In this document: positions 11,361 to 24,470 of the stretch, piece after piece
Numbering within the stretch: the stretch's first letter is position 1
Layout of the letters: each line of letters begins with the position of its first letter
DNA from: Chytridium lagenaria
Lineage: Eukaryota; Chytridiomycota; Chytridiomycetes; Chytridiales; Chytridiaceae
DNA length: 64,000 bases
Direction: 5' to 3'
Assembly (NCBI GenBank): GCA_025449115.1
Contig: JAHLKC010000138.1
Location: forward strand, 47,418-111,417
Notes under the pieces: model-generated
Databases searched by the model: none
What the model was told of the DNA's origin: nothing
What the model saw: only the letters and a program-made list of their open reading frames with translations
Position numbers and translations under genes: made by a program

Positions 11361-12349
11361 TGTCGTAGTAAGGGGTACGCGGAGATTAATGAAGGGGTGA
11401 TAAGGGATTGACTGAAACTAACTTAAGGACAGGAAGTAGAGTTGCAGGGAATGAGGGAATTGACAAGGGGGAAGTATCATGCTTTTATATCCCATGTGTG
11501 GTTCCAGTAGAAGATAGCGCCACGAGTCAACGACGCCTCAACAGCGCCTCAAGTAAATAAATAGGGAATAATTAATTAAATAAATAATTTTAATTATTTG
11601 TTTTGAGGCACATGTGAGCACAAATCCACGCTAAAAATAGCTTTAGGGGTTGCTGTTGGTTAATACCTCAGAAACTACATGTTTGACATTCTGTTGGAAA
11701 TAGTATAAACATGGCTGAGAGTGAGAGGGAAGGTGCGTTGGAATCTATATACCTACCTGCAATAGGTACCTAGCTGAATGAACCTTATTTAAATATGAGT
11801 AGAGTAGTGACCTTCTACCAGAGTATAAACCCATGCTTATGTAATGATTAAATGAATAAATAGATGAATAAAACCAAAAGGAGATCGATGTGTAACCTAG
11901 TCATCCAATCAGATATTCATGCCATGTAAATGAATTCATTTGAAATCAATTTATTATTTATTTATTTATTTGTTCATCCATGACAATTAAGGGACTGAAA
12001 GGCATATAGGTTTGTGTGACTATGCACACCCATCGGACTCATTTGACGCAACTTTCTCCTTTTCTTCCATTCTTCCACCCTGTTTTTGAGAGAGAGCGCC
12101 GTTGACACCCTTACACCACCCATTACACCACACCCTCCCCCATTTCTGTCAGTCCGTCAAAAGGAAGAAAGGGAGAAACCAAAGACGGACTCGCCCGAGA
12201 GTAGAACGCTTTACTATCATCACACACACACATCTGCCTTTCGAGAGTTGATTAGCTTTGTGAAGGAAAAGAAGGAATCCTACACACTACTCGTGGAACT
12301 TTCCCACCTCACCTCACACCCCTCTTTTACCACTACATCACACCTCGTC
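11361..12349. other. Intergenic, AT-rich
   Basis: Includes TTTATTTATTTATTTATTTG near 11950. From about 12060 the DNA becomes CA/CT-rich and is probably the promoter and leader of the C2H2 gene. No other gene seen. Confidence 0.5.
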
Positions 12350-15210
12350 ATGTCCCAGGTTCAATGCCTATGGGACAAGTGCGGCCTCTACTTTGATTCA
12401 GAAGAGGCTGCTTTCACTCATCTCATCAAAGATCACACACTGGAGAAGAAGCAAAAGTGCGAATGGAGACCTCATCCTGGAAGGCCGCTTTGCGCTCTAC
12501 CCCTCAGGAATAAGGGCAATTTTGCGGATCATGTTGTTACGCATTTCAGTTCAGAGTTGAGACCGATTCAGTGTCAGGTGAGCCAATGCAGCGTTGACCT
12601 TGTGTGGGTAAGGGTACATCAAACTGATGCATTTTTATTATAGCTCTGCCCGGAAAGACTTAGGAACAGACAGGATGTCAAGAGGCATGAGGCAAAGCAT
12701 ACAGGAAAGGTTCCTGAACGACCCGTGAGTACTTTACTATATAATTATCACCTTTAATTTCAGTTGTATTAACGTAACGCCCGAATGAAGCAGCCAAAGC
12801 CTAGAACATCACTAAAGTCGGATCGTCAAGATTCATCATCATCCGGAGGAGAGACGAGCCCTCCACCCGGAGAGAAATTGCCTAAACCCACTGCCCAACC
12901 CACTCAATCCAGAAAGCGAGCTGCCTCCATGGCGCCATACGAAGATACCACCACTTCCAGCCAGCCTTTTCCAAACTACAGACCTCCACACATGTCACTT
13001 GCGAGCGAGCTCAGGGCAGCGGCCTTTAAGGATTCCGAAACGACCTACAAAACTCAACTATGTACCGACGCCTCCTCAACAAATGATGGAGGACAACATG
13101 TTTCCGTCCAACGAGACCATGATGGCCCTTGCCTCTCTTTCCCCTTCTATTCTCCATATGAATGGTGGTTCTGTTTACCCGTCACCCGCTATTGGAATCC
13201 CAGGAGTGACAAGTTACCACGCAAGACAAACTGCGAGCTTACTCCACCATCAACATTCAAGCTTAGGGTCTCCACCTCGATCTGAGGCCTCATCATCGCC
13301 CGGATCTCCCCCTGGAAATAACGCTCGAAATCACGACGGTATCCTTCGACACTCTGTATTAAACGCACAGCAACCAGCTCAAACCCAACAATCTGAAGTC
13401 GTCTCAATTGGTGATTTATTAGATCTTAAAGGTTCAAGCAATTTCCATGGCTCCAACAGCTTGACGGCGTTCGCTTCTACTACGGACGATGATGTCGCTT
13501 TTATTGAAAACTGCTGGACAGGTGGGGTGGATGCCTTTCTTCCTACTGCTCATACGCACACCGCAGCACCCAACGATGTCATCGACCTCTTTTCCTTTAA
13601 CTTTACATCAAAAACACATCGCCGTCGTCATCCTCCCATACATCGCCTTCCGCTGTCCATCCAAACAACACGGGCTCTCCAGGTCTTATGGGCCTCTCAT
13701 CCTCATACCCCCCTTCCCTCTCCTCCTCCACTGGTTCATCCAACTCTTCATCACCCGAACCTTCCGACCTCTTCACCACACTTGACGCGACAAACTCTAC
13801 CCTCCAATCCACATTCACCCTCCACAACCCTCAACTCGGTCTCATCACCCCTCCACTTCCCACCGCTACAACACCAGCCACCAACGCTTTCGCATCCTTC
13901 CCAGGCTTGATCCCACCTCCCTCAATGACGTTAAAACACCCTGGAGATTTTGGAGATTTATCACCACCCACCTCTGACCCGCCTTCCCCGCCGGCTGCGA
14001 CGGCTCCTGCACCCCCTGCGATGCTACTGGACCCGAGAGAGGATTTTTGGAATCGGATACATGCGGCGGAGAAGGCGGCGATCGCGTACCATAATCTTGT
14101 AGGTGTGGAGGAGGTGAGAGGGAAGCGGAGTCGTGGGGAGGGTTGGGGGAGACGGAGGGGGCGGAGGAAGTGGATGTGGATGAGGAGATGGATGGGGAAG
14201 ATGGAAAGAAAAAGGAGGTTTTGGGAGAGCATGAGAGGTGAGGGTTTTTTTTACAACATATTTAGGGTGATTTGATATTGATTTATTGTAATTTTTTTGC
14301 AGCATCATGACATTAAAGAAGGACCCCACCATGATTTGCACACGCGGCACGTCCCCTGTGTTTGTCCAAAAGTAAGCATACGGCCTTTATATTTAAGATT
14401 TTTTTCACTAGAAATAGAATCTAACCCTTTTTCCTTCGTCAACAGCGTCTGCTTTACCGTACAATCTCTCACCACCAACCCCCTCCCCTCTGATCTCCTC
14501 AACTCCATCACCTCCATGATGTCCCGCGGCGGCTACGTCCCCTCAATCCTCATCTGCCATCTCTGGATCCACCTCCTCCGTTCCCTCCCACTCCCTAAAT
14601 TCGAATCCCTCTTCCCACACATGTTCACCACATCTGTCCACGCGTCCCATGATCCGTCGAGCCATCATTGGGTCTCTTATCCGCGGCGAATGCACGGGTC
14701 GTCGACGGGAGGAAGCGTTGAAGGGGGGTCGTGAACTTGCGGAACTTGTGCGTACGACGTGTAATAATGAAGATGTGTGGAGCGTTAAGGAGATGGATGA
14801 TGGGTTTAAAGTTGATGTGGAGATTTTGAGTACGGATGTGCCGGGGACTGAGGGACGGGAGGTGTGTTTTGAGGCGCTTGCGGTGAAGAAGTTGTTGTAT
14901 AGTCTTTTTATTAGAGGGTTGGATGCTGATTTTCAGAGGGAGGGGGCGTATAATGGGAAGAAAGTGAGTATGAGGTGGATTGATAGTGATTATGGGAGTA
15001 AGTTTGCGGTGGTCAGGGTTGTGTGAGTATCTTTCATTTTTTTTTTTTGTGTTTTCGTTTTTTTTTTTTTTTGGGGGGATATAAACTTACTTTTTTTTGT
15101 CTCTCTCTGCGTTATGTGAATATAGGTATTCGGCACTTTCCAACACGTCGATAGTGGAAAACACGCCTGTTCCCGACCTTACACTTCAAAAGATGGCGGT
15201 GGCGATTTAA
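12350..15210 (+). CDS. Three-finger C2H2 zinc-finger protein, PacC-like arrangement
   Basis: Starts at ATG 12350 (MSQVQCLWDKCGLYFD). Three fingers lie within the first about 110 residues. The first is C-x4-C with HLIKDH; the second is CEW...C with HVVTH; the third, after the intron at 12578-12643, is CQLCPERLRNRQDVKRHEAKH. A wide first pair followed by a compact third finger recalls the PacC/Rim101 group of nuclear DNA-binding regulators. A second intron begins near 12725. Most of the remainder is Ser/Pro/Thr-rich and broken by frameshifts. The C-terminal part (14649-15210, containing LAVKKLLYSLFIRGLDADFQ) has an ordered composition but no known domain; its last intron is about 15023-15125 and TAA is at 15208-15210. 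The final third could be a separate gene. Finger call good, single-gene extent uncertain. Confidence 0.65.
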
Positions 15211-16715
15211 GGACTGAAGACGTTTATCACTCGTTTCGTCGTTTACTGTTTTGACTTGCTTTTCTCGTTATTATCGCGAAATTCTTTTACATTTGTGCTT
15301 CTCGTTTTTTTGGATTGGATGTTGTTTTGTTTTTGTTTTTACAACATTCTCATTCCCGTTCACACTCGCCGTTTTTTTTTTGACACGTTTTTTGCGTATG
15401 TCGTTGGACTCGAAAATCTTTTATTCTTTTCGTGTTGTTTTTATTCTCTCTCTTCTGTTTTTTCACCCTGTTCGTGTGCCTCTTTTTTTTTACGAAAAAG
15501 AAAACCGTTTTTTGCCGACCTCCTACCTATTCTGTTTTCTGTTTAGTAATTTAAGTTTTGTCGTTTGTTATTTTTAGTTTGTTTTTTTCTTCTCTCTGTG
15601 GAAAAGGAGATGAAATATGAAAAGTAGTTTTTTTTTGAAACAGTGATTTGTAATGGTTGTTGCAACCCTGAAACGGGGTTGCGCCACTTGTTTGGAATTA
15701 ATGAAAGGTTGAAACCCGCGTGGAACCTTGTTGCGTCCCTGATTACTGAGTCACTTGACGACATCATGACCGTATCCCTCTTTTAGGTGTATGCTCCCTT
15801 TAGGATATGTTAAAGTACGCCTAAAAGACGAGCGAGTTTTTGATGCAAATGACCATATAGACGTGGAACGCGGTTCTTCACCCCCGGCTTTGTAGGTGAT
15901 CGATAGAGGTGGAATGTAATTACATTGGGTGTGATCTTTTAATTCAGGATATCCCGTTGACTTTATAGTTGCGGTTATATTTGACAACAACAGTGTAGGT
16001 TAGAGAAACCTGGTAATGTAGCATTATCATTTATGTATTTATCATTAATGGTTCACTGCAGTGGCGTAGATGAGGACAAATTTCTTGAGGGCGGTGAGTT
16101 TTGATGGTGAGCAGCGGCCCAACGTTTTTCTGTGTGAAGTTATAGATAAAAATGACGTTTTTTACCTTTCGACTCACGTTCACTTGCACATGCATCTAGT
16201 TGTTTTAAGTCATAGAAGGAAGCAATTCTGGTCCTGCGAAACGTCTTTACCACTCAAAATGTTATTATTTTGTTAAAAAGCATAAAAAAATACATGTTGT
16301 TACTTGACCTCCTAAACGCACTTGATCGGTCATCACTACCACCCGTGTTCCTCGCATATTAGCACAACGCACATGTGCAAGGCCCTCGCAAAAGTCAGAT
16401 CACAAAAAAGAGAGAACCCCAATCAGAATTCAGCAAAAGTGTACGAAACCTTTAAAAAAACACAATGAGCACTTTACGCGTCTATGATGAGTGGACCACC
16501 ACATATTCGACTTCTCCCCACATCAACATCTTCTGCTGAAGCAAAGAAATAGGACTGTCCGTCTCCTTTCATACGCAGGGCCAACTATACCCGTCCTGCC
16601 TTAGGGCCGTCGAAGTAGAAGGACGAAATATAAGAACATCAAAGAGACGAGAAGGGAACGCCCAACCAAAGAAAGCGAAAACACCACTGAACCTACGGGA
16701 ATCGTCCACCCCCTC
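15211..16715. other. Intergenic, T-rich then mixed
   Basis: 15250-15600 is T-rich and gives hydrophobic frames by composition only. A perfect 7-bp hairpin (GCAACCC / GGGTTGC) lies at 15660-15682. The last about 250 bp is probably the promoter and leader of the RasGEF gene. No gene supported. Confidence 0.5.
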
Positions 16716-19700
16716 ATGTCGGCGATCCTAGCGCCTGCCATGTCGGAATCCCCAACAGGAACCGTTGAAAGCACTCTTTCATCGGCGACATCCGGTCCAT
16801 CTTCAACCCTCCCACCACCTCTCATCAAGAATCTTAGCAACATCCAACAACTGAGTAGAAGCAACAGCATTGGTTCCTTTACAACAACATCCGCAACGCC
16901 TCAAACGCTTCAACAGACACCTCTTCAGCTCCTCCAAAAAAAAGTGTCCATGACGAGTGTTGGGGGATCCAATCTGTCTCGTCAGCAATCGTTTTCAGTG
17001 CCAAATCTGGATCAAGGTGTTGTGGGACCTCCTGCAAGTGTTCATCAACCAAGCGGGTTATCTCAAGGTCAACCTCTTGTTCCACACATGTACCGCGCAG
17101 ATTCTGAGCGCGACGAAACAGCGTCAGCAGATGGTCCAAGGGGGTTCCCCAAAGAATCCCGGATCAGCGCTGAATTCTTTCAAGAAACGTTAGACTCTGT
17201 CGCTGATCTTCTTCGACCTTCTGCGCGTGGTATGAGTGGATCTGGGAGTAATTTGGGGGTGGGTGGTGGGCGGGATTTATTTTTCCGTCCTGCCAGTTTT
17301 CAACTTGATCCGTCGTTGAAGCCATCGGATGTTGGGTTTTCCGCGTTATCCATTGCAGAGTTGGCAACGATGGGTGCAGAGGAATCAGGGGAGGTTTTAG
17401 AGTCAAGGCATAACCTTGAAGGTGGGAGACCGCGTTCTGAGCATGGTGGTAAACGGGAGGGGTTTGTAGGACATGCTAGGACCCCTGCAGCGCGTTTAGA
17501 AACGAATCTGAGCGCGTCGGATCTTCTCATGGGTTCCTCTATCGGTGGGAGTTACGCGCCAACGTTTGCAATGGATAGCTCGTTCCTCGCGCAAGCCATG
17601 AGCAGTGATGATGCGGATGAGGCTTACGCGGTTCATCATCAACCTATTCAACGTCCATCTCAACCTCTACAACGTCAAGACTCTGGTCAACGTTTATCCT
17701 CCACGAGTCCTGTAGGTCCCATCGAGAAATCCCGTCTCAGTACCACCAGCACCATTAGCTCCAACATGCGCAACTCCATCAACCTTGACAAGGACTTTGA
17801 CATGTACGGAAGCGGCGTCCGTCCACGTACATCAAGTCTCAGCTCCAACAATTCATTCCGAAAGAGTCTCGAGATCATGGGAACACGTACAAGTCCTTAC
17901 GCAGAGTCTTTCAGTAGACCCCTTTCCACCATCTCCTCTCCTGGGATAGACCAACCCTCTTCCACCACCTCCGAAACCCCAGACCATCGCGCTCCACACC
18001 AACACCACCAAACCCACGCTACAAACCAAAGTTGTCCAGCCGCTTGGCGTTCCGTCGGTTCCCTCTCCGACGGTCCCGCAACAACCTCCACAAACACAGC
18101 TCCAAGCATGCCAGGCCGTTCCCCAACACACGGTACAACCACATACCCCCGTTCAACGCCTCAACAACCCACACACACTCGTCGTCAATCCGAAGGCGGG
18201 GTCACCACAAAAGCCATCCCTCTGACAACAGCTCTCACCGCATCCTCTTCCTCCTCCATCTCCCCTCAAATCGAAACCCCACAAAGGCCTCGTCTAGGCC
18301 CATTCTGGTTATCCCAGGAAAAACACACCTCCCTCCAATCCACCATGGACCCACCCTTTTCTCCCTCCTCCTCTTCTCCATCGGCCCGCCAAAAGACCTT
18401 CAAGACCCTCAAGGCATGACCCTGGTCGTCCCGACGTCCCCGCCATCATGGATGACACCGACCCCCGTCTAATTCGAGCGGCACCCTCCCCACCCTCGTC
18501 CACCTCCTCTCCTCCCAAGGCGTCTCAACAGACGCCGACTTCATGACCGACTTTTTCCGCACCTACCGCTACTTTGCCGACCCCATCGATATAGCACGTC
18601 TCCTCATGATGCGCTACATCGAAATCGGTTGGTCCATGGAATCCTCAGGCTCAACAGGTTCCTCCTCATCCGGTCTGGACGCTCCAACCAAGAAATCCGG
18701 GCTAACAGGCTGGTACAAATCCTCCTCCACGACCTCCAGCAACACCTCGGTGAATTCAGCAGGGAAAGAGATGGACGGGTTCCTCCAACTTCGCGTTTTA
18801 AACGCCTTCAAGAAATGGATTGAAGCTCATCCCGACGATTTCTCACGAAACCCAGGGTTGCATGAGCTTGTACGTGTGTTTCTTGATAAACACGTGAAGT
18901 TGGATCCAAAGCGGATTTTGTTTGTCGCGAGTATATTAAAGAATTTGGAGGAACGCGCGCCATTGATGTCATCGTCCGTGGCGAGTCGCGCGGCGGCTGG
19001 GATGACTGGTGGTGGGTTCCTCCCATCTAAATTAACGACGCATTCAAGAGGTGCATCAGAGACACGGAAACCCTCCCTCGTCAACGCCTCCACGTTCAGT
19101 TCAACCAACTCCCTCACAGATCATCGTCCAAAATCCACAGTTCAGCAAGACGACGATGACGCGACCCCGTCATCCGGGGTCTTTCGTTACGTCGAGGCTC
19201 CCGTACGTCAGCGCCATCGTCCATTTCGTTGACGTTAGCGCTGTCAACGTTGGAACCACCGAAAACAACCATGTCAGATCTCGATCCGACGATTGTAGCG
19301 CAGCAGTTTACGTTGATGGAGCATACGCAGTTTCGGAGGATCAAGATTGAAGAGTTTTACTGTCAGGCTTGGAATCAGCCGCAAAAGGTCAAGTCGCGGT
19401 TGTCGAGTTTGATTGGGTGGTTTAATCGAGTTGCGTATGGGGTTGCGAGTGAGGTTGTTGGGGCGGCGAAAGTGAAGGATCGGGTTGGGGTGTTGAAGAG
19501 GTTTATTTTTATTGCGCATTTGTGTTTGAAGTGGAATAATTTTAATACGGTGTTTGAGATTGTGGCGGGGTTGAATTTGGGGGCGATTACGCGGTTGAAG
19601 AAGACGGTGAGTATTTTGTTTTATTTTCATTCTGTAAATGGTTTTTATTTTTTCGATTTGTTTTAATTTGGTATTTGGGTATTTGGGTTTATGGTTTTTT

Positions 19701-20552
19701 TGTTTTTTGTTTTGGTTTTAGTTTTGGGGGGGTTTTTTTTTTGCTTCTTTTTTTTCAACCCCTTTGAAGAGTCTTCATCATTTTCATTTCCATTATGGTC
19801 ATCTTTTGGTTGTGCTTGCCTGTACTTATTCTTACTGCTTTTTTCTGGATTTAGTGGAAAGCGCTTCCTTCAAAGTACTGGGACGTTTGGAATCAACTTA
19901 ATCGGACAGTGTCTGATGAAGGTGAGCTTTAAATTGTTCCACATGAAATCACTCCAACAAAGAGAAGTCTCTGTTTCATGATTCCAAACTTTCGCCCTCC
20001 CCCACACACCGTGTGCCGCAGGCCACTATATGAATGTATATACATGCATTTTGATCCTAGCCCTTCCCATGGATGCTGCATATCATATTCGCAGCGGATG
20101 ATATATTATCACAATATCCCAGAATAATCACCTCCAACCCCTCCTGTTCCCTCCCAATTCCAACAAACCACCCCCCTTCTATTCCCTCCCAAATCTAACA
20201 AACCACCTCCCAAAAAGGCTCCTACCGCGTCTACCGCCAATCCATCACCCTCCTCAAAGACCGCAAACCCGAAACCCCGATGCTCCCCTACCTCGGAGTG
20301 AACCTCAAAGACCTGACCTTTGCAGAAGACGGCAACCCGACCTACATGACGAGCAACGTGATCAATTTCACGAAATTCCGGATGATATCGCGGTTGCTCG
20401 AGTCGATTGTGGCGAGTCAACGTGGGACGTATGAGTTTAAGAGTGATGAGAGGGTGCAGGGGTGGTTGAAGGAGGATTGGGTGTGTTTGGATACGAATGA
20501 GTTGTATGAGTTGAGTAGGCAGTGTGAACCGAGGGTGCCGGTGTCGACTTAG
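16716..20552 (+). CDS. Cdc25-type Ras guanine nucleotide exchange factor
   Basis: Exchanges GDP for GTP on Ras-like GTPases at the membrane. The long N-terminal region (from ATG 16716) is Ser/Pro/Gln-rich and disordered. The RasGEF N-terminal (REM) domain begins near 18480 (GTLPTLVHLLSSQGV, DFMTDFFRTYRYFADP) and continues through KRILFVASILKNLEE. The catalytic Cdc25 domain starts near 19250 (LDPTIVAQQFTLMEH) and includes FYCQAWNQ, LIGWFNRV, LKRFIFIAHLCLKWNNFN and IVAGLNLGAITRLKKT. After an intron at about 19610-19854 comes the short exon WKALPSKYWDVWNQLN; after a second intron (about 19920-20218) comes YRQSITLLKD, PYLGVNLKDLTF and INFTKFRMI. TAG is at 20550-20552. Frameshifts occur near 18475 and 19230. 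No SH3 domain was seen. The neighbourhood gives no operon-like clue. Confidence 0.9.
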
Positions 20553-21394
20553 GGGGGGTGTTTGGGTGGGATCAATGTAGGGGGGTGGGGGCGTTGGAGT
20601 TGAATCAACGTGGGGTGGGTGTGATTTTTAGAGTGATGAGAGGGTGGAAAAGAATTGTTGTGTTTTGATACGATTGAGTTTGAGTCGATAGTGTGAACCG
20701 AGGTTGCCACTCACCTTTCCTCCTCCCCTACCCCACTTTTTTTTTTTAAAAAAGTTACATGTTGCTGCTTTCCTCTTTTTTGGGTTTAACATTGCGAGGG
20801 AGCGCAGAGTTTTCATTTTCGGTATACTTTATCGGTGTTTGTGTTTTCATGTGTGTGTGTTTTTTGGGGGTAGGGGGGGGGGAAGGTGAATGCATTATTT
20901 TTGATTTGTCTTTTAGGAGGAACGGCCATAACGGTTTAAAAATCAACTCGTTATAAATCATCATCGATAGCATTTTATTATTTCCGTAAGAACCAATTCA
21001 GTATAGTTCACTCTTTTCCAACTAAGAAAAGGTTGTTGTTGAAGAAAAAAGTAAGCGTCGGTGGGTCCGTCAATTCACATATTTTATTTTCAGCGATCGA
21101 AAAATGAAAAGTCAACAGAAAGATACGCTCAACCCAAAAATCTGAAATCTTAAAACCCGTCTGACCAAATACTCAACCCTTCCCCAGACATCCCTTATAT
21201 CACGAAATGTGAGAAGGAAGCAAGGCCATGCTTGGAAATGTGGGATGGGGAGGTATTGCATACTTAAAAAAAAATCAAAGAAAGGATCACCACTTTCCAA
21301 GATTTCCCAAAGTGATGTCCACCGCTCATCCAACATCCATTCACACTCTCTCTCCAAAAAAAAAAAAACCTCGTCTCCCTCTCCCCATCCCCCA
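20553..21394. other. Intergenic with a decayed copy of the RasGEF 3' end
   Basis: Positions about 20621-20712 repeat, imperfectly, the end of the RasGEF last exon (20438-20545). Both contain AGAGTGATGAGAGGGTG and AGTGTGAACCGAGG. The rest is T/G-rich, then A-rich toward 21360. No further gene seen. Confidence 0.65.
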
Positions 21395-22224
21395 ATGCGT
21401 TCCGCCTCCAACAAGCACACGGGTGGCCTTCAAGCCCGTCCGGGTGCCAACAAACCCTTCATGACGGAATACAAGCTCGCGTTCAGAGACCCCGGTCTCG
21501 CCCACGGTCGTAAAAACTATGGGAGTGTCGTTGGGACGATCCCTCGTCAACGTCGAAAAGTAGCGGTGGTGGCCGCACCCCCGCTTCCGGTGAAGGAGGT
21601 GAAGGAGGTGGTTGTGGTGAAGGAGGAGGTGGGGTTACCGGTGTTGCCGAGTTTGCCGGGAGGGTTGGGGGGTTGCAGTTACCGTTTATTGAGAATAGAG
21701 GGAGTAATGTGAGGAAACATGTGTCGAAGAGGGATATTGGGTAATGTTGATGTTAGGGAGGTTTTTTTTTGTTGATTTTTTTTTTTTTGGTTTAGAACCC
21801 TCCACCCCCAACGAGGATCATGAGTCGACGTCGTTGACGCTTCCAGGGATGGTGACGCAGGGGACAAATCAACCTATTCAGAGTCATTTCCGTCGACGTA
21901 GAATACTGGGTGGAACGACCAAGACGGGACATTGTTACACTGCGAGGTATAATATTATATCTGGGCAGAGATCAAGGGGGAACCTTATTCGGGGTATAAG
22001 GAGGGAAGGAGAGCGGTCATTCAATCGTTTGCGCATATCGATTCGACAACAAATGTTAGTGTTTGGTTGTTTTTGATTTGGTTTCGGGGGCGTTTTTTTT
22101 GGTTGAAAAACAAAAGTGTTGATGGTTTTTTTTTCCTTTTTTTTTCTCCGCGGATTAGGCGCGTACACCGGGGTATAACATTATCTCGAACACGGATTCT
22201 CGGCCTGGAGTTGCTCCCAAGTAG
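21395..22224 (+). CDS. Small basic protein of unknown function with repeated YNIIS motif
   Basis: Exon 1 starts at ATG 21395 (MRSASNKHTGGLQARPG) and runs through KPFMTEYKLAFRDPGLAHG and a Val/Lys-rich hinge to a probable donor near 21740 (GTAATG). After an acceptor near 21795 the second exon contains GGTTKTGHCYTARYNIISGQ. After an intron at about 22056-22159 the last exon reads ARTPGYNIISNTDSRPG and stops with TAG at 22222-22224. The Tyr-Asn-Ile-Ile-Ser motif occurs twice. I do not recognise the family. Short proteins with spaced Tyr/Pro motifs are common among flagellar microtubule inner proteins, and the next gene is axonemal, but that role is only a guess. Confidence 0.45.
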
Positions 22225-22703
22225 AACTCGCTTATTTAAAGAGCCCTTCAATCATTACCCTCCCCTACCCCTTGCATAAACTATTGTGATATAATCCCCT
22301 TGTTATGACCACACACACAACACACACACATTCACACACACCCTCACATAACCAAATCCTCTTGAAAATCTCATGAACCATGACGTGACCCTATGTCCGT
22401 CCTTTGTGCTTTTCGTTGAACCCTGCAGCCTCCTCCTTCCCCCTTATATTCCCGTAAAAAAACCCATTGCACCGCATGACTTGTAATAATCTTTCTTCTT
22501 TCCCTGTGAACCAACAACATCTTTCCCTCTTTTACAATGTAATATTTGGCGTTTTTTTTTTTGAAAATAATACTTTTTTTGCAACGAGTTGACAATTCCA
22601 GCACCATAACAACAAAACATTGCTGAACAAACATGGTTGGTAGACTTGTTCCCCTGTATCCTTTCTTGTCGACATCCACACGCTTGCAGGCACTAACCTC
22701 TTT
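22225..22703. other. Intergenic with CA-rich microsatellite
   Basis: A CACACA-rich stretch lies at about 22308-22345. Otherwise mixed sequence probably holding the DNAL1 promoter. No gene seen. Confidence 0.5.
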
Positions 22704-23928
22704 GTGTCATCATATCCATCGCTTTTTTCCCAACCTCCGTCTGTCCATCCATCCATCCATCCATCCCTTCATAACAAAATCCATCCATCCCTCCATTCAT
22801 CAACAAAATCAACTGCAACATCCCAACCCACTATCAACGCTTTAACCCTCAAGTCCAAAGGAACAACGATCAAAGATGCCATCAAAGCATGGGTACCTAT
22901 CACTCCCTTTCCTCAACCAACAAACAACAACCCACTCAAACAATATGTTGTAGGAAGAAAAAACAGGACAAAACGCTGCAGAAGCTACACTTGTGAAATT
23001 GATATCGCAGCAACCGTTTATCATCAAGATGGATGCGTCGTTGGCTCAACTCGCGAAATGCGAGTAAGTGCAGAAATTATCTTCTCCGTCTCCTTCTTTC
23101 TTTTTGCTAATATGTTTACAAAGACAACTCGGTCTTTCGACGAACCAGATTGAGAAAATCAGTAACTTGAATGGATTATGTGAGTAGAGATCCATCTCCT
23201 TATTTTTGTTTTTAATATGATTGATGTTAATGGATCGAAAAACAAACCAACAAAAAAAAAAGCTTGTTTAAAGATTCTCTCACTTGGACGGAACAATATA
23301 AAAAAGATTGAAGGACTTGATGCTGTTTCGGATACGTTGGAGGAGTTGTGGATATCGTATAATCAGATTGAAAGGTTGAATGGGATTGAGTGTTGTAAGA
23401 AATTGAAGGTGCTGTATGCGTCGAATAATAAGATCAAGTTGTGGGAGGGTGTGACGCCTTTGGTGAGTCTCTTTTCTGTCTTTATTTTTGGTCTTATGAA
23501 CTGGGTGGTGAACGAAAGGAAAAGGGTGGCGGATGAGGGGTACCGGAGAGAGTGAGCATAAATGAAAGCGCAGGTCCTTTTTTTTTTTGGAGAGTTCGAA
23601 TATGTGTAATGTCTGACAATGTATTCGAGGCTGTAGGCCAACCATAGTGGATGGCTATACTCTCAATTTAATCATTTGAATGTATCTAACAACCCATTCC
23701 TCATTTCCACCCCCACAAACTCTATATGCCCTAAAAACAAAACAGCAATCACTTCCTCACCTTGAAGACCTTCTTCTCGTTGGCAATCCCATTGAAGAGA
23801 AATGCACTGCAGAAGGATCATGGATTCCCGAGATCAGTAAAAAGTTTACAGGACTCAAGAAGCTTGATGGGAAGCCCATTATCAGAGAAGACGAGTTGGG
23901 TGGGGATGATGAAAAGGCGGCAGAGTGA
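22704..23928 (+). CDS. DNAL1: Axonemal dynein light chain 1 (LRR protein)
   Basis: DNAL1 is a leucine-rich-repeat protein bound to outer-arm dynein in flagella. The conserved start [14 protein letters not shown] lies near 22850-22892; the initiator is uncertain because the in-frame upstream DNA is a CATC microsatellite. Exons read by splice signals: to 22892; 22954-23062 ([32 protein letters not shown]); about 23126-23179 ([18 protein letters not shown]); 23262-23462 ([44 protein letters not shown]); 23744-23928 ([25 protein letters not shown]). Introns are about 61, 63, 82 and 281 nt. Size and LRR order match the roughly 190-residue family. Its presence implies motile flagella, so a zoosporic organism. 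Confidence 0.93.
22741..22800 (+). repeat. CATC microsatellite
   Basis: About six near-perfect CATC units, then degenerate ones, overlapping the assumed 5' end of DNAL1. Confidence 0.85.
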
Positions 23929-24470
23929 TTTATCCAAATGCAACGCAATGGTCATTATTATTATTATTATTATTAAATAGTATATATATGTTTTGTCGTT
24001 TATGACTGTCTCCATGGTATTTATAGCTCTGACTGCATGACACCCTCCTACCATACGTATATAATACTACTATATGGGTATGGTTGCTGACATGCTCTAA
24101 AGGTATTAATTATTTATTTATTTATTTACCTAATGAGATTGTCAACATCAAAGACAGAATTGAATAAGTGGTATTAAACTGGTAAGTGATACAAATATAT
24201 TTTCATATTTATTTTTATGACTCTTTTTTTTTTAATAAAATATAAATACGATGGATGACTCTTTTTTTTATAATACATAATATTTATTACTAAAATAATA
24301 AAATGAAAAAGACGAGTTTTGGTTAATCATCATCACCGTCACCATCACCATCTTCCATAGACATTAATTAATACTACCTACCTACCTATATAGATACAGT
24401 ACACATAGAATTCCTATATAGACTAAATTACTACAACAACTCACTACCTGCTACATACCTACTACTGCAA
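23929..24470. other. Intergenic, AT-rich simple repeats
   Basis: Contains an ATT run (23954-23977), TTTA units (about 24110-24130), CATCACCATCACCATC-like and TACC units. It lies between the DNAL1 stop and tyrosinase 1. No gene seen. Confidence 0.6.

Noticed and set aside
15251..15577. Hydrophobic membrane protein
   Set aside because: The frames are produced by T-rich DNA; there is no intron or codon pattern like neighbouring genes.
22704..22850. Ser/His/Pro-rich N-terminal extension of DNAL1
   Set aside because: Mostly a CATC microsatellite; the conserved protein starts near [12 protein letters not shown], so the true initiator is probably in a short unseen exon or close upstream.
24100..24140. 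Telomeric or subtelomeric repeat
   Set aside because: TTTA units do not match the fungal TTAGGG-type telomere and lie inside unique sequence.
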